Positions 40,807 through 49,231 of a stretch of DNA of 64,000 nt are shown in pieces (the stretch's first letter is position 1; every line of letters starts with the position of its first letter). The DNA comes from Collinsella sp. An307 (GTDB taxonomy: Bacteria > Actinomycetota > Coriobacteriia > Coriobacteriales > Coriobacteriaceae): assembly GCF_002161805.1 (NCBI RefSeq), contig NZ_NFIP01000001.1, positions 310,001 through 374,000 of the forward strand. Reading direction: 5' to 3'. The position numbers and the translations under genes were made by a program. The notes under the pieces are model-generated. The model was not told where the DNA came from. It was given only the letters and a program-made list of their open reading frames with translations, and did not search any database.

Positions 40807-42243
40807 CTATTCTTTCGCATCGACTTCTGCCTCGGCCGCCTCATGACGACGACGCAGCTCTTCACTGATGGCAAGAGAGCGCTCGTCCGTCAGCCGATAC
40901 ATCTTTGCGCAGATGATCACGACGGCCATAAGGACGCAGGGAGCCGCCCAGCGAAGGATGACAATTGCGCTATTGACCACAGGGGTCTGCGCCTGGTTAG
41001 CGACGTAGCCAAGCGCTCCGATGACCGCGATAGGCAGGGACTGGCCGAGCGCCTGACCAAACTGGTTCATAAGCTGAACGGCGGCTTGTGCAAGGCCGTT
41101 TGCGCGCTTGCCGGTGTTGTACTCGCCCCAGTCGACCACATCGGGAATCATTGCCCACATGAGCGTGCCAACCACGCCGTTAAGCAGGTTGAACACCGAG
41201 ATGAAGAAGGTGAGAACGCCAACAGAGGGATTGGGGATAAACATAACGATGAGATTGGGAACCATGGCTGCAGCAGCGAAAATCATCAAGGAGCGGCGCT
41301 TGCCCCAAATATGTGTCACAACGGGCGTGAGCACAGGACCAAGGAGCGCCGTGGCAACACTAAAGGCCGTGGTGGCAACAATCCAATCCTGATGTCCCAA
41401 TACGTAGGTAAAGTAATACATGTTGATGGCACCGCTGATGCCTGCGGAGGCAAGAGCTGCGAAGAAAATGCCGGAGAGAAGCAAAAGCTCACGGTTCTTG
41501 AAAGCGTCGATGGTGGAGCGGACGACATCGCCAAGCGTTTCCTTCTGCGGCGTCGCAACTCCTTCTTCCTTTGCAGCTTCAATAGCCTCAATCTGAGCGA
41601 GCTGCGGGGTGTCATACGTGCGCGCCGTCCAAGCGACCGCCCAGTAGCAGAGGCAGACAAGAGCGCCCATGATGATGCCGTAGTTGGACCAACCTTGCTG
41701 GCCTCCACCGCAGAGTTCGACAAGCGGGAGGGCGAATGCGCTCATGAGCTGTGGGATGACCGCGCAGCCATTACGGATTGCCTGGACCGTTGAGCGCTGC
41801 TTGGGGACCTCAGTGATGATGCTTGCGAGAGAGTTCGCGGGAATGATGACAAGCGAGGAAATGACAACGTAGAGGATGTAGGCGGCGCAAGCGTATACGA
41901 CCTTCATCGTGGGGTCGAGCGCTGGGGTTGAGAATACCGCCCAGATGCATACACCCCAAAACGGTGCCATAACGATGAGGAACGGACGGTACCTTCCGAA
42001 TTTAGTGTTCACGTGGTCTGCAATCACGCCGATTACCGGGTCGACAATGGCATCGATGATCTTTGAGGCAAGCATGAGGGCGGATGCGATCGCCGGCGCA
42101 AGTCCAAAAATGTCGGTGTAGAAGAAGCTGAGGTACGAGCCCATGAATAAGAAGGGGATGTTTGACCCGATGCCCACGAAGCCGAAGCCGAGCATCTCTA
42201 CAAATGTTGCCTTTCGCAGGTTTGTTGATTGCTGTTGTGCCAT
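40807..42243 (-). CDS. GPH-family sugar:cation symporter (MFS superfamily)
   Basis: 478 aa with about 12 membrane helices. The start chosen is ATG 42243 behind AGAAAGGAAC. GPH-family features are the N-terminal helix then DAIVDPVIGVIADHVNTKFGRYRPFL (the D-P-x-x-G...R-x-G-x-x-R-P signature between helices 2 and 3) and the similar HIWGKRRSLMIF loop in the second half. Such carriers import glycosides, pentosides or hexuronides with Na+ or H+. It is the first gene of the LacI-controlled sulfatase operon, so its cargo is probably a sulfated mono- or disaccharide. A LacI-type operator lies 29 bp upstream of the start. Confidence 0.92.
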   Translation of the reverse strand: MAQQQSTNLRKATFVEMLGFGFVGIGSNIPFLFMGSYLSFFYTDIFGLAPAIASALMLASKIIDAIVDPVIGVIADHVNTKFGRYRPFLIVMAPFWGVCIWAVFSTPALDPTMKVVYACAAYILYVVISSLVIIPANSLASIITEVPKQRSTVQAIRNGCAVIPQLMSAFALPLVELCGGGQQGWSNYGIIMGALVCLCYWAVAWTARTYDTPQLAQIEAIEAAKEEGVATPQKETLGDVVRSTIDAFKNRELLLLSGIFFAALASAGISGAINMYYFTYVLGHQDWIVATTAFSVATALLGPVLTPVVTHIWGKRRSLMIFAAAAMVPNLIVMFIPNPSVGVLTFFISVFNLLNGVVGTLMWAMIPDVVDWGEYNTGKRANGLAQAAVQLMNQFGQALGQSLPIAVIGALGYVANQAQTPVVNSAIVILRWAAPCVLMAVVIICAKMYRLTDERSLAISEELRRRHEAAEAEVDAKE

Positions 42244-42271
42244 GAACCTGTTCCTTTCTGGTATCCTTAGC

Positions 42272-42293
42272 ACTAGTAAAACGATTAACTAGT
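42272..42293. promoter_or_regulatory. LacI-type operator before the symporter gene
   Basis: ACTAGTAAAACGATTAACTAGT is a 22-bp palindrome with a central CG and only two mismatched pairs, the standard layout of LacI-family operators. It sits between lacI-type gene 42355-43437 and the symporter start. It shares the TTAATCG half-site with the sites upstream of the regulator gene. The bound repressor would block transcription into symporter, sulfatase and maturase. Confidence 0.8.
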
Positions 42294-42354
42294 CGGCTAG
42301 TAACCCCCTTTCCTGATCCATTCTTTTGCTCGCTATTTGTTTGGGTGTTGTTTA

Positions 42355-43437
42355 TTAGCTTTCTACTGTTGGGCGCTCGTTGACAATCTGCTTGCGATGC
42401 ACGTCGAAACAGCGAATGGGAAGCAGATGGCTTTGGGGCGCGTTTCCTTCGATGAGGGAGACGAGCGTATCGACGCAAACTTTTCCTGCCTGAGCATTTG
42501 GCATTACGCAGAAAGCATCAGTACCGCTCATGCTAAGAGACTCGCTGGCAAGATCGGTAAACATTACGTTCGGCAAAGGGAACGCGCTACGGATAATTGC
42601 GGACCAACCTGGCCAGCTGCATACGATGGCATCCCCAGGCCGGATGCGCCCGCTAAGGAGTTTACGGAACGTCGTATCAAGGTAGAACGCGTAGCTATGT
42701 GTGGGATCTTCGGACATCTCGAGGCGGGTGTCGGCGAACTCATCATCAAGTTGAATCTGTACGTCGACATCGATGACGATAAGGTTCTCCGTTGCATTTG
42801 CCTCGGCGCACGCCTGCCTGACGCCTTCCTCGCGAAGTGTCTCCTGTGCATTGTTCACCGAAGGGCGGATATAGAGCAGCCTCTTGTGGCCGTACGACAG
42901 TGCGTTGCAGGTTGCATCTGCGGCGCCACCTCGGTAATCGAAGTCGACAGCGCTGTATTTCGTTGATGGGATCTGACAGTCAAGCGCGACGAAAGGGATG
43001 TTCCCATCAATGACTGTTTGGAGGCTCTCGCTGTCTGGTCCTTCGGTGTCGTGACTCATAAAAATGACGCCGTCGATGTTGCATTGATAATACGCTGCAA
43101 GATAGTCGCGCATGCCATTGGGCATTATGCGATTGCGGCAAAGAGAGAGGCGATAACCGCGATCGCTCGCCTCCTGAAGCATTCCTTCGACGGTTCGGCC
43201 GTAGCGGGAGTTAGAGAGACTTTTACCTACCACGACTCCAATGGCGTGTCCGTTTCGTTGGCGCAGGGAGCGCCCATTCTGGTCGGGGAGATAGCCGAGC
43301 TTGCGTACAGCAGCGAGCACGCGTTCACGCGTTGCTTCGCCAACGTTGCGTTTTCCATTTAAGACATTGGAAACTGTCGCAGTAGTAACGCCGGCAGCGC
43401 GGGCGACATCACGTCCGGTTACGCGCTTCTCCACCAT
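42355..43437 (-). CDS. LacI-family transcriptional regulator of the sulfatase operon
   Basis: 360 aa. The N-terminal HTH is typical (VTGRDVARAAGVTTATVSNVLNGKRNVGEATRERVLAAVRKLGYLP), with the hinge helix after it. The C-terminal periplasmic-binding-protein-like domain is complete (IGVVVGKSLSNSRYG, FVALDCQIPSTKYSAVDFDYRGG). It probably represses the downstream symporter-sulfatase-maturase genes until a sulfated sugar or its product binds. It is encoded in the same direction, 111 bp upstream of the symporter, with one operator in that gap and others in its own promoter, suggesting autoregulation. Confidence 0.93.
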   Translation of the reverse strand: MVEKRVTGRDVARAAGVTTATVSNVLNGKRNVGEATRERVLAAVRKLGYLPDQNGRSLRQRNGHAIGVVVGKSLSNSRYGRTVEGMLQEASDRGYRLSLCRNRIMPNGMRDYLAAYYQCNIDGVIFMSHDTEGPDSESLQTVIDGNIPFVALDCQIPSTKYSAVDFDYRGGAADATCNALSYGHKRLLYIRPSVNNAQETLREEGVRQACAEANATENLIVIDVDVQIQLDDEFADTRLEMSEDPTHSYAFYLDTTFRKLLSGRIRPGDAIVCSWPGWSAIIRSAFPLPNVMFTDLASESLSMSGTDAFCVMPNAQAGKVCVDTLVSLIEGNAPQSHLLPIRCFDVHRKQIVNERPTVES

Positions 43438-43458
43438 GCGACCAGCTCCTTTGCTTCG

Positions 43459-43493
43459 TTAATCGATTTTCATTAATCGATAAATGCATCATA
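43459..43493 (-). promoter_or_regulatory. regulator promoter with TTAATCG operator sites
   Basis: CATTAATCGATAAATG (43471-43486) is a 16-bp palindrome with one mismatched pair and a central CG. A second TTAATCGAT half-palindrome lies at 43460-43468. A minus-strand TATGAT (43488-43493) could be the -10 of the LacI-type gene, with the operator just downstream. A further TTAATCGGTTCGTTAA lies at about 43549-43564. The shared TTAATCG half-site also occurs in the operator before the symporter. Confidence 0.7.
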
Positions 43494-43665
43494 CAAACTT
43501 TGCTAAGAGTCTGTTGTTTTGCTCGGCAAGCGGTCCATAAAGCGTCGTTAATCGGTTCGTTAATGCCGTTTGCGGCATTTTGAGGGCGCGAGTTGCCTTG
43601 AGTGTGAAGTGCTATGCTGACACGGCTGAAGACAATAATTCTGCGCCATCATGAGGGGTGGTTCC

Positions 43666-45033
43666 ATGAGCGTATTGAACGACATGGCTTTGAATCCGAG
43701 CGAGAAAGAGGTCGCCGAGGCGGAGGGGCTTCTCGCCTTTATCGAGGAGAGCTCCACAGCCTTCCACGCGGCGGCTGCTGTTTGCGCACGCCTCGATGCT
43801 TCGGGCTTTACCTATCTTCCCGAAGGCGACGCTTGGCACATGATTCCGGGCGGGAGCTATTACACCTGCCGCAATGGCTCGAGCGTCATCGCATGGTGTA
43901 TCGCCGAGAACGCTCTTGAGGATACGCGCGGCCTTCATTTTCAGATTGCCGCTGCGCACAGTGATTCGCCCACCTTCCGCCTTAAGTCGTCCGCGGTGGT
44001 GGAGGGCGCGGGAGGTGCTCTCTGCCTTGACGTGGAGCCGTACGGCGGCATGATCGACTACACCTGGTTCGACCGTCCGCTCGGTATCGCCGGGCGCTTG
44101 CTCGTGCGGTCGGGTTCTCGGGTGGAGAGCAAGCTAGTCAAGATGGAAGGGCCCGTCGCCCTTATTCCGAGTCTCGCTGTTCATCTCAACCGTGGGGTCA
44201 ACGACGGCTTTGCGCCTGACCGTGCTCGCGATGTGCGCCCCGTTGTCACGGCGGGCGCTCTTGACGCACATGGGTTGATGGGTGCGCTCGCCGCATCCGC
44301 CGGCGTTTCGGCGCAAGATATCGTCGCGTCTGACCTCTACCTCGTGAACGTCGATGCACCGCGCATCTGGGGTGCTGCCCGAGAGTTTGTCTCCGCACCT
44401 CGCCTCGACGACCTCATGTGTGCCTACACCGCGCTCGAAGGCTTCCTCGGCGCATCTGCGCCCTCGTCCATTAACGTCTACGCGCTTTTCGATAACGAGG
44501 AGGTCGGCTCCAACACCAAGCAGGGTGCGATGTCGACGTTGCTCAAGGACACGTTGCAGCGCATTGTGACCGCACTCGACGGCGATGACGAGGCCTATCG
44601 CCGCGCCCTTTCTCGTTCGATGCTTGTGAGCTGCGACAATGCCCATGCCGTTCATCCCAATCGACCCGACAAGTATGACGAGCTCAATCGTTGTCGCGTG
44701 AACGGCGGCATCGTCATTAAAGAGGCGGCGAATCAGCACTACTGCACCGATGCCTTCAGCCGTGCCATTTTCACCGAGGTGTGTGAGCGCGCCGGCGTCC
44801 CGTACCAGACCTTCGCCAACAGAAGCGATATGGCCGGCGGCTCCACCCTCGGCAACCTCTCCAATATCCAAGCGAGCATGCACGGGGTCGATGTGGGCTG
44901 CGCACAGTGGGCGATGCATGCTACCTATGAGACCGCGGGCGTGCGAGACGTGTCGCTTGCGCGCCGCGCGCTCGAGGCGTTCTTTGCCGCCGACGTGCGT
45001 ATCGACGGCGCGCTCGCCTTTGAGATCGCCTGA
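43666..45033 (+). CDS. M18 family aminopeptidase
   Basis: 455 aa zinc aminopeptidase, cytosolic, removing acidic or neutral N-terminal residues from peptides. The start is ATG 43666 behind GAGGGGTGG; ATG 43684 is a less likely alternative. Metal ligands are suggested by His in IAAAHSDSPTFRLK, the Asp-Glu pair in LFDNEEVGSNTKQGA, and the C-terminal block SDMAGGSTLGN with MHATYET. It is divergent from the LacI-type gene across a 228-bp gap holding that regulator's operators. No link to the sulfatase locus is evident. Confidence 0.92.
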   Translation: MSVLNDMALNPSEKEVAEAEGLLAFIEESSTAFHAAAAVCARLDASGFTYLPEGDAWHMIPGGSYYTCRNGSSVIAWCIAENALEDTRGLHFQIAAAHSDSPTFRLKSSAVVEGAGGALCLDVEPYGGMIDYTWFDRPLGIAGRLLVRSGSRVESKLVKMEGPVALIPSLAVHLNRGVNDGFAPDRARDVRPVVTAGALDAHGLMGALAASAGVSAQDIVASDLYLVNVDAPRIWGAAREFVSAPRLDDLMCAYTALEGFLGASAPSSINVYALFDNEEVGSNTKQGAMSTLLKDTLQRIVTALDGDDEAYRRALSRSMLVSCDNAHAVHPNRPDKYDELNRCRVNGGIVIKEAANQHYCTDAFSRAIFTEVCERAGVPYQTFANRSDMAGGSTLGNLSNIQASMHGVDVGCAQWAMHATYETAGVRDVSLARRALEAFFAADVRIDGALAFEIA

Positions 45034-45062
45034 ATCTGAGGCCCCAACGCTCATACTTGGAG

Positions 45063-45091
45063 TTGGGTCCAGCATTTGGTAGGAGTATGAT
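45063..45091 (+). promoter_or_regulatory. possible sigma-70-type promoter of the ROK gene
   Basis: TTGGGT (45063-45068) and TATGAT (45086-45091) are separated by 17 bp, about 60 bp before the ROK start at 45152. Only the hexamers and spacing support it. Confidence 0.45.
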
Positions 45092-45151
45092 GGGAACTCG
45101 TTGGGGATATGCGGGAGCCGGTGCTTCTGCAAATCAGTTGGGGGATTATCG

Positions 45152-46423
45152 ATGCCTCAGACGAGTATGCATGCCGCAGGCCGCCTAAACAGCCGGTCCG
45201 TGCGCGATCATAACCTGTCTCTTGTCCTGCACGAGCTACATCGTCGCTTCAGCGGCTCTCGCTCGCTCATCTGTTCGGCGACGGGCCTCACACCTGGGGC
45301 CGTCACGCTGCTCGTGAACGAGCTCATGAAAGCGGGCTTTATCGAGACGGGCGGTATGTTGGAGGCCGAGGGTGGCCGCCGTAAGAAGCAGCTCGTCTTG
45401 TCGGGGCGGACCTACCCAGTCGCCGTGCTTTTGCTCCGGCACGAGTCGGTGCGGCTCGTTTGCGAGTCCTTCTCTGGTGAGCGCCTCGTTGACGAGGTGT
45501 ATGAACGCGACTTCAGGGGGCGCCCGGTGGAGGACTTCGTATCCTTCGCTGCGGGCCTTATTCTCGAACTCGAGCAGCGCCTCTCGACCGACCATGGGCT
45601 CACGCTTGAGGTTGTCGGCGTCGTTTCTCCTATATCGGTTCTCGCTCATCAGACAGGGACGCTCCCTAACGCCGACTTTGGCTGGCCGATGCTGGATATC
45701 GGTGCATCTATCCGCTCCGAAATCGCACGCAAGGGAGGCCATGCCACAGCCGTCATGATGAACGATGCCAACTGCGCCGGTTGGGCGGAGTATCGCGCGC
45801 TGGTGCAGGAGGGTGCAGAAGACCCGCACGGTGTCATCTTCATTGACACCGATGATCCGATGGGCGGCTCGTTCATATTCGACGGTAAGGTGTACAACGG
45901 CGCCCTCGGCACGGCAATGGGTATCGGCCATATTCAGATCAATGCCGAGGGCGAGCGCTGCCTGTGCGGAAAGCGTGGGTGCCTCACGCTGTACGCAAGC
46001 CGGGAGGCCGTGATCGGCCGTAGCGGCCTTACGGAAGTTGCCAACGCATCCGGGTCAGATTTCGCCCTTGCCGAGCTTGAGCGCCGAGCCGAGATGGGGG
46101 AGGAGCCCGCGCGCGAGACGCTCGAACGCGCGGTCCGCTATGTGCGTATCGCTATCGAGAACGCGCTCACCCTGCTTGTTGCCGATTGCGTCATCATCGG
46201 CGGCTACATGGCCGCGCACCTGGACGACATCCTTGCGGTGGATAACGGCTTTACCTCTCTTGGCGTTCCGGGTGTGACGAGCTTGCATGCGGCGAGGCTT
46301 GGCGATGAGGCGGCTGTTATAGGCGGGCTCTCGCGCATGCGCGGTGCCGTTATCGACCATGTGGGCGAGATCATACGCGGAGAGACCCTCGACCCGTCTA
46401 CGCTGCTTCAGGACACCGTTTAG
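45152..46423 (+). CDS. ROK-family transcriptional regulator
   Basis: 423 aa. The start is ATG 45152 behind TTGGGGG. The N-terminal 80 residues form a winged helix (RSVRDHNLSLVLHELHRRF, TGLTPGAVTLLVNELMKAGFI, EGGRRKKQLVLSG), the pattern of NagC/XylR-type ROK repressors. The C-terminal sugar-kinase fold keeps the zinc motif CLCGKRGC and GALGTAMGIGHIQI. The usual ATP-phosphate DxGxT loop is absent (LLLRHESVRLVC in its place), so it is a sensor, not a kinase. No sugar genes adjoin it, so its ligand and targets are unknown. Confidence 0.9.
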   Translation: MPQTSMHAAGRLNSRSVRDHNLSLVLHELHRRFSGSRSLICSATGLTPGAVTLLVNELMKAGFIETGGMLEAEGGRRKKQLVLSGRTYPVAVLLLRHESVRLVCESFSGERLVDEVYERDFRGRPVEDFVSFAAGLILELEQRLSTDHGLTLEVVGVVSPISVLAHQTGTLPNADFGWPMLDIGASIRSEIARKGGHATAVMMNDANCAGWAEYRALVQEGAEDPHGVIFIDTDDPMGGSFIFDGKVYNGALGTAMGIGHIQINAEGERCLCGKRGCLTLYASREAVIGRSGLTEVANASGSDFALAELERRAEMGEEPARETLERAVRYVRIAIENALTLLVADCVIIGGYMAAHLDDILAVDNGFTSLGVPGVTSLHAARLGDEAAVIGGLSRMRGAVIDHVGEIIRGETLDPSTLLQDTV

Positions 46424-46491
46424 GTTCGATGGGGATTACAGGGTATAGTAAAAAGATACGGTGACGCGCCACACGTTGATTGGAGGATGCA

Positions 46492-47190
46492 GTGAGGTTT
46501 GTGCTTACGGGGGACTCCGATTGCCCTATCGCTCGTATCGCGCTTGCGCAAGGGGAGTCTGTGCGCACGGAAAGCGGCAGCATGGTGTACTCGCGCGGGG
46601 TCGAGATCGAGGGCGGTCTCAATTCGAGGAAGAAAGGCCTCGGCGGTGTGCTCGGCGCCATTGGTCGTTCCATCACGAGCGGAGAGTCCCTGTTCATCAC
46701 CACGGCGACCGGCGTCGCGCAAAACGCCGAGATCGCCATCGCGCCGGCGGTGCCAGGCAAGATTGTAGAGCTCGCTATCGACAGTGACCATCGCTATCGG
46801 CTGAACACCGGCGCGTTTCTCGCCTGCGACGAGAGCGTCGATTACACAATGGTGAGCCAGGGCATCTCCAAGGCGCTTTTTGGCAACACCGGCGGCCTCT
46901 TCGTCATGGAGGTGGCGGGAACGGGTTCGCTTCTCGTTTCTGCCTTTGGCGATATCCTCGCGCTCGATGTCGAGCCGGGCGAGCCGCTTACGGTTGATAA
47001 CGAGCATGTGGTTGCCTGGGACTCCGCGCTCGAGTATCACATTGAGGTCGCTAGCGGCCTATTTGGCTTCACGACAGGGGAGGGGCTTGTCAACACGTTC
47101 CATGGTGCGGGGCGCGTGTACGTTCAGACGCGCAACCTCGCCAACCTCGCCCAGACCCTGCATCCCTATCTGCCCGCGACCTCTAACTAA
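46492..47190 (+). CDS. AIM24 / TIGR00266 family protein
   Basis: 232 aa. The start is GTG 46492, with TGGAGGA five bases upstream; an earlier in-frame TTG lacks such a site. The family forms a beta-helical, trimeric fold of unknown biochemical role. Glycine-rich strands such as MVYSRGVEIEGG, SITSGESLFITTATG and LFVMEVAGTGSLLVSAFGDI are typical. No membrane segment. It follows the ROK gene by 68 bp and is ended by a hairpin terminator. Function cannot be assigned. Confidence 0.85.
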   Translation: MRFVLTGDSDCPIARIALAQGESVRTESGSMVYSRGVEIEGGLNSRKKGLGGVLGAIGRSITSGESLFITTATGVAQNAEIAIAPAVPGKIVELAIDSDHRYRLNTGAFLACDESVDYTMVSQGISKALFGNTGGLFVMEVAGTGSLLVSAFGDILALDVEPGEPLTVDNEHVVAWDSALEYHIEVASGLFGFTTGEGLVNTFHGAGRVYVQTRNLANLAQTLHPYLPATSN

Positions 47191-47259
47191 CGCAGAACAC
47201 GTTTGCGCGTAGCGCGGCACGGTGGATTCTGCATCCGGCGTCTAGATGTCGATATGATG

Positions 47260-47297
47260 CGGCGCCTCGCGTACGTTGCGTACATGAGGCGCCGTTT
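47260..47297. terminator. bidirectional hairpin terminator between AIM24 gene and ABC exporter genes
   Basis: CGGCGCCTC (47260-47268) pairs with GAGGCGCCG (47286-47294), extended by GTACG/CGTAC inside, and is followed by TTTCA. It lies between convergent genes and could serve both. Confidence 0.7.
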
Positions 47298-47335
47298 CAC
47301 GTCAACTTGAGGCTATTCGTGTATCTGAGCGGCTT

Positions 47336-49225
47336 CTACTCGCCGACCTTGTCTCCGGTGTAGAGCTGCCAGTAGCGGCCGCGCTGCTCCATGAGCTCGT
47401 CATGGTTGCCGCGCTCGATGATGCGTCCCTGCTCCATAACCATGATGCAGTCAGCATTTTTGACGGTGGAGAGACGGTGCGCGATGACAAGCGTCGTGCG
47501 TCCCGCCATGAGGGCGTCCATACCGCGCGCCACAATCTCCTCGGTGCGCGTATCGATGGAACTCGTCGCCTCGTCCAAGATGAGAGCCGGCGGGTCGGCC
47601 ACCGCGGCACGTGCGATCGCAAGTAGCTGACACTGACCTTGGGAAAGCTCCGCACCGTCGCCGGAGATGGGGGTCTGGTAGCCCTGCGGCAGGCGGCGGA
47701 TGAAGCCGTCTGCGTGCACAAGGCGCGCGGCCTCCATGCACTCTTCGTCCGTGGCGTCGAGGCGACCGTAGCGGATGTTGTCCATAACGGTGCCGGTGAA
47801 GAGATGCGTGTCCTGCAGCACGATGCCGAGCGAGCGGCGCAGGTCGCCCTTACGAATCTTGTTGATGTTGATGCCGTCGTAGCGGATCTTGCCGTCCTCA
47901 ATATCGTAGAAACGGTTGATGAGGTTAGTGATTGTTGTCTTGCCGGCACCGGTGGAGCCGACGAAGGCGATCTTCTGGCCTGGCTTGGCAAAAAGCGTGA
48001 TGTCGTGGAGCACCGTCTTCTCCGGCGTATAGCCAAAGTCAACGTGGTCCCTCACGAGCTCACCGGCCTGCTTGACGTACTCGACCTCGCCGCTTTTGCG
48101 GTGCGGCCACTTCCAGGCCCACGTGCCCGTGCGCTCCTCAACCGGCTCGATGGTGCCGTCCGGCATCTCGCGCGCGTTCACGAGCGTGACGTAACCCTCG
48201 TCGGCCTCAGGCTCCTCGTCCAGAAGCTCGAATACGCGCCTGGCGCCGGCAGCCGCCATCGTGACAAAGCTCATCTGCTGGGAGACCTGCGTGACGGGCT
48301 GGGAGAAGTTGCGGTTGAGCGTTATGAAGCTCGCGAGCGCGCCGAGTGTGAGGCCCCAGCCGCCAGAGAACGCCATCCAGCCGCCCACGACACTTATGAT
48401 GACGCACGAGATATTGCCGAGGTTGGCGTTGAGCGGCATGATGAGGTTCGAGATGAGGTTCGCGCGCTTTGAGCTCTCGCGCAGGCGGTCGTTCACGCGA
48501 CGGAAGTCGGCGCTGGCGTCCGCCTCGTGGTTGAAGACCTTTACGACCTTCTGTCCGTCCATCATCTCCTCGATGTAGCCGTCCACCGCACCGAGGTCGG
48601 TCTGCTGCTGCGCGAAGAAGGAGCCGGCAAAACCGGAGACGCGGCCCATCACCACGAGCATGATCACAACCATAACGACCGAGATGGCCGTGAGCGGCAC
48701 CGAGAGCGCCACCATGTTGGTGAAGGTCACGACGAGCGTGATGGTGGAGTTCACAAGCTGGGGAAGGGTCTGGCCGTAGAACTGACGGAGCGTGTCGATG
48801 TCGTTGGTGTAGACGGACATGATGTCGCCGTGCTGGTGCGTGTCGAAGAAGCGCAGCGGCAACTCCATGTGGTCGAAGACCTCCTCGCGGAGATTGCGCA
48901 TGGTGCCTTGGCTGATGGTCACCATGAGGCGGTTGAAGCCCCAGGAGGCGAGCACGCCAATGACGAGGATGACGCCGAGCTTCATGATTTCGGCTGCAAG
49001 GCCGGAGAAATCCGTGGAGCCGCTTACGAGCATAGGCTCGATGTAGTCGTCAATGAGGGTCTAGGTGAAGAGCATCGAGCGGTTGATGGCAAAGGTCGAG
49101 AAGGCGATGCACACCACCACGAAGCAGAAGAGCGCCCCATAGTTCTTGAGCATGTAGCGCAAAGCGCGCATGAGCGCATCAAAGGAAAACGTCATTTTGG
49201 GTGCGCGGGATTCGTTCTGAGTCAT
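47336..49225 (-). pseudogene. ABC exporter half-transporter (subunit A), interrupted by TAG at codon 55
   Basis: The intact frame runs from ATG 49225 (RBS GGAGG) to 47336, 629 codons, except for an in-frame TAG at 49063-49061. Upstream of it lies TM helix 1 (NYGALFCFVVVCIAFSTFA then MLFT), and downstream TLIDDYIEPM continues the same protein. The rest is a normal type IV ABC exporter half: six helices, Walker A VGSTGAGKTT, signature LSQGQ, Walker B ALILDEATSSID with catalytic Glu, and H-loop IAHRLST. The codon was probably CAG. Translation might restart at ATG 49033, but that form lacks the first helix. Either a recent null mutation or a sequencing error. Partner of the next gene. Confidence 0.85.
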
Positions 49226-49231
49226 GTTGTT

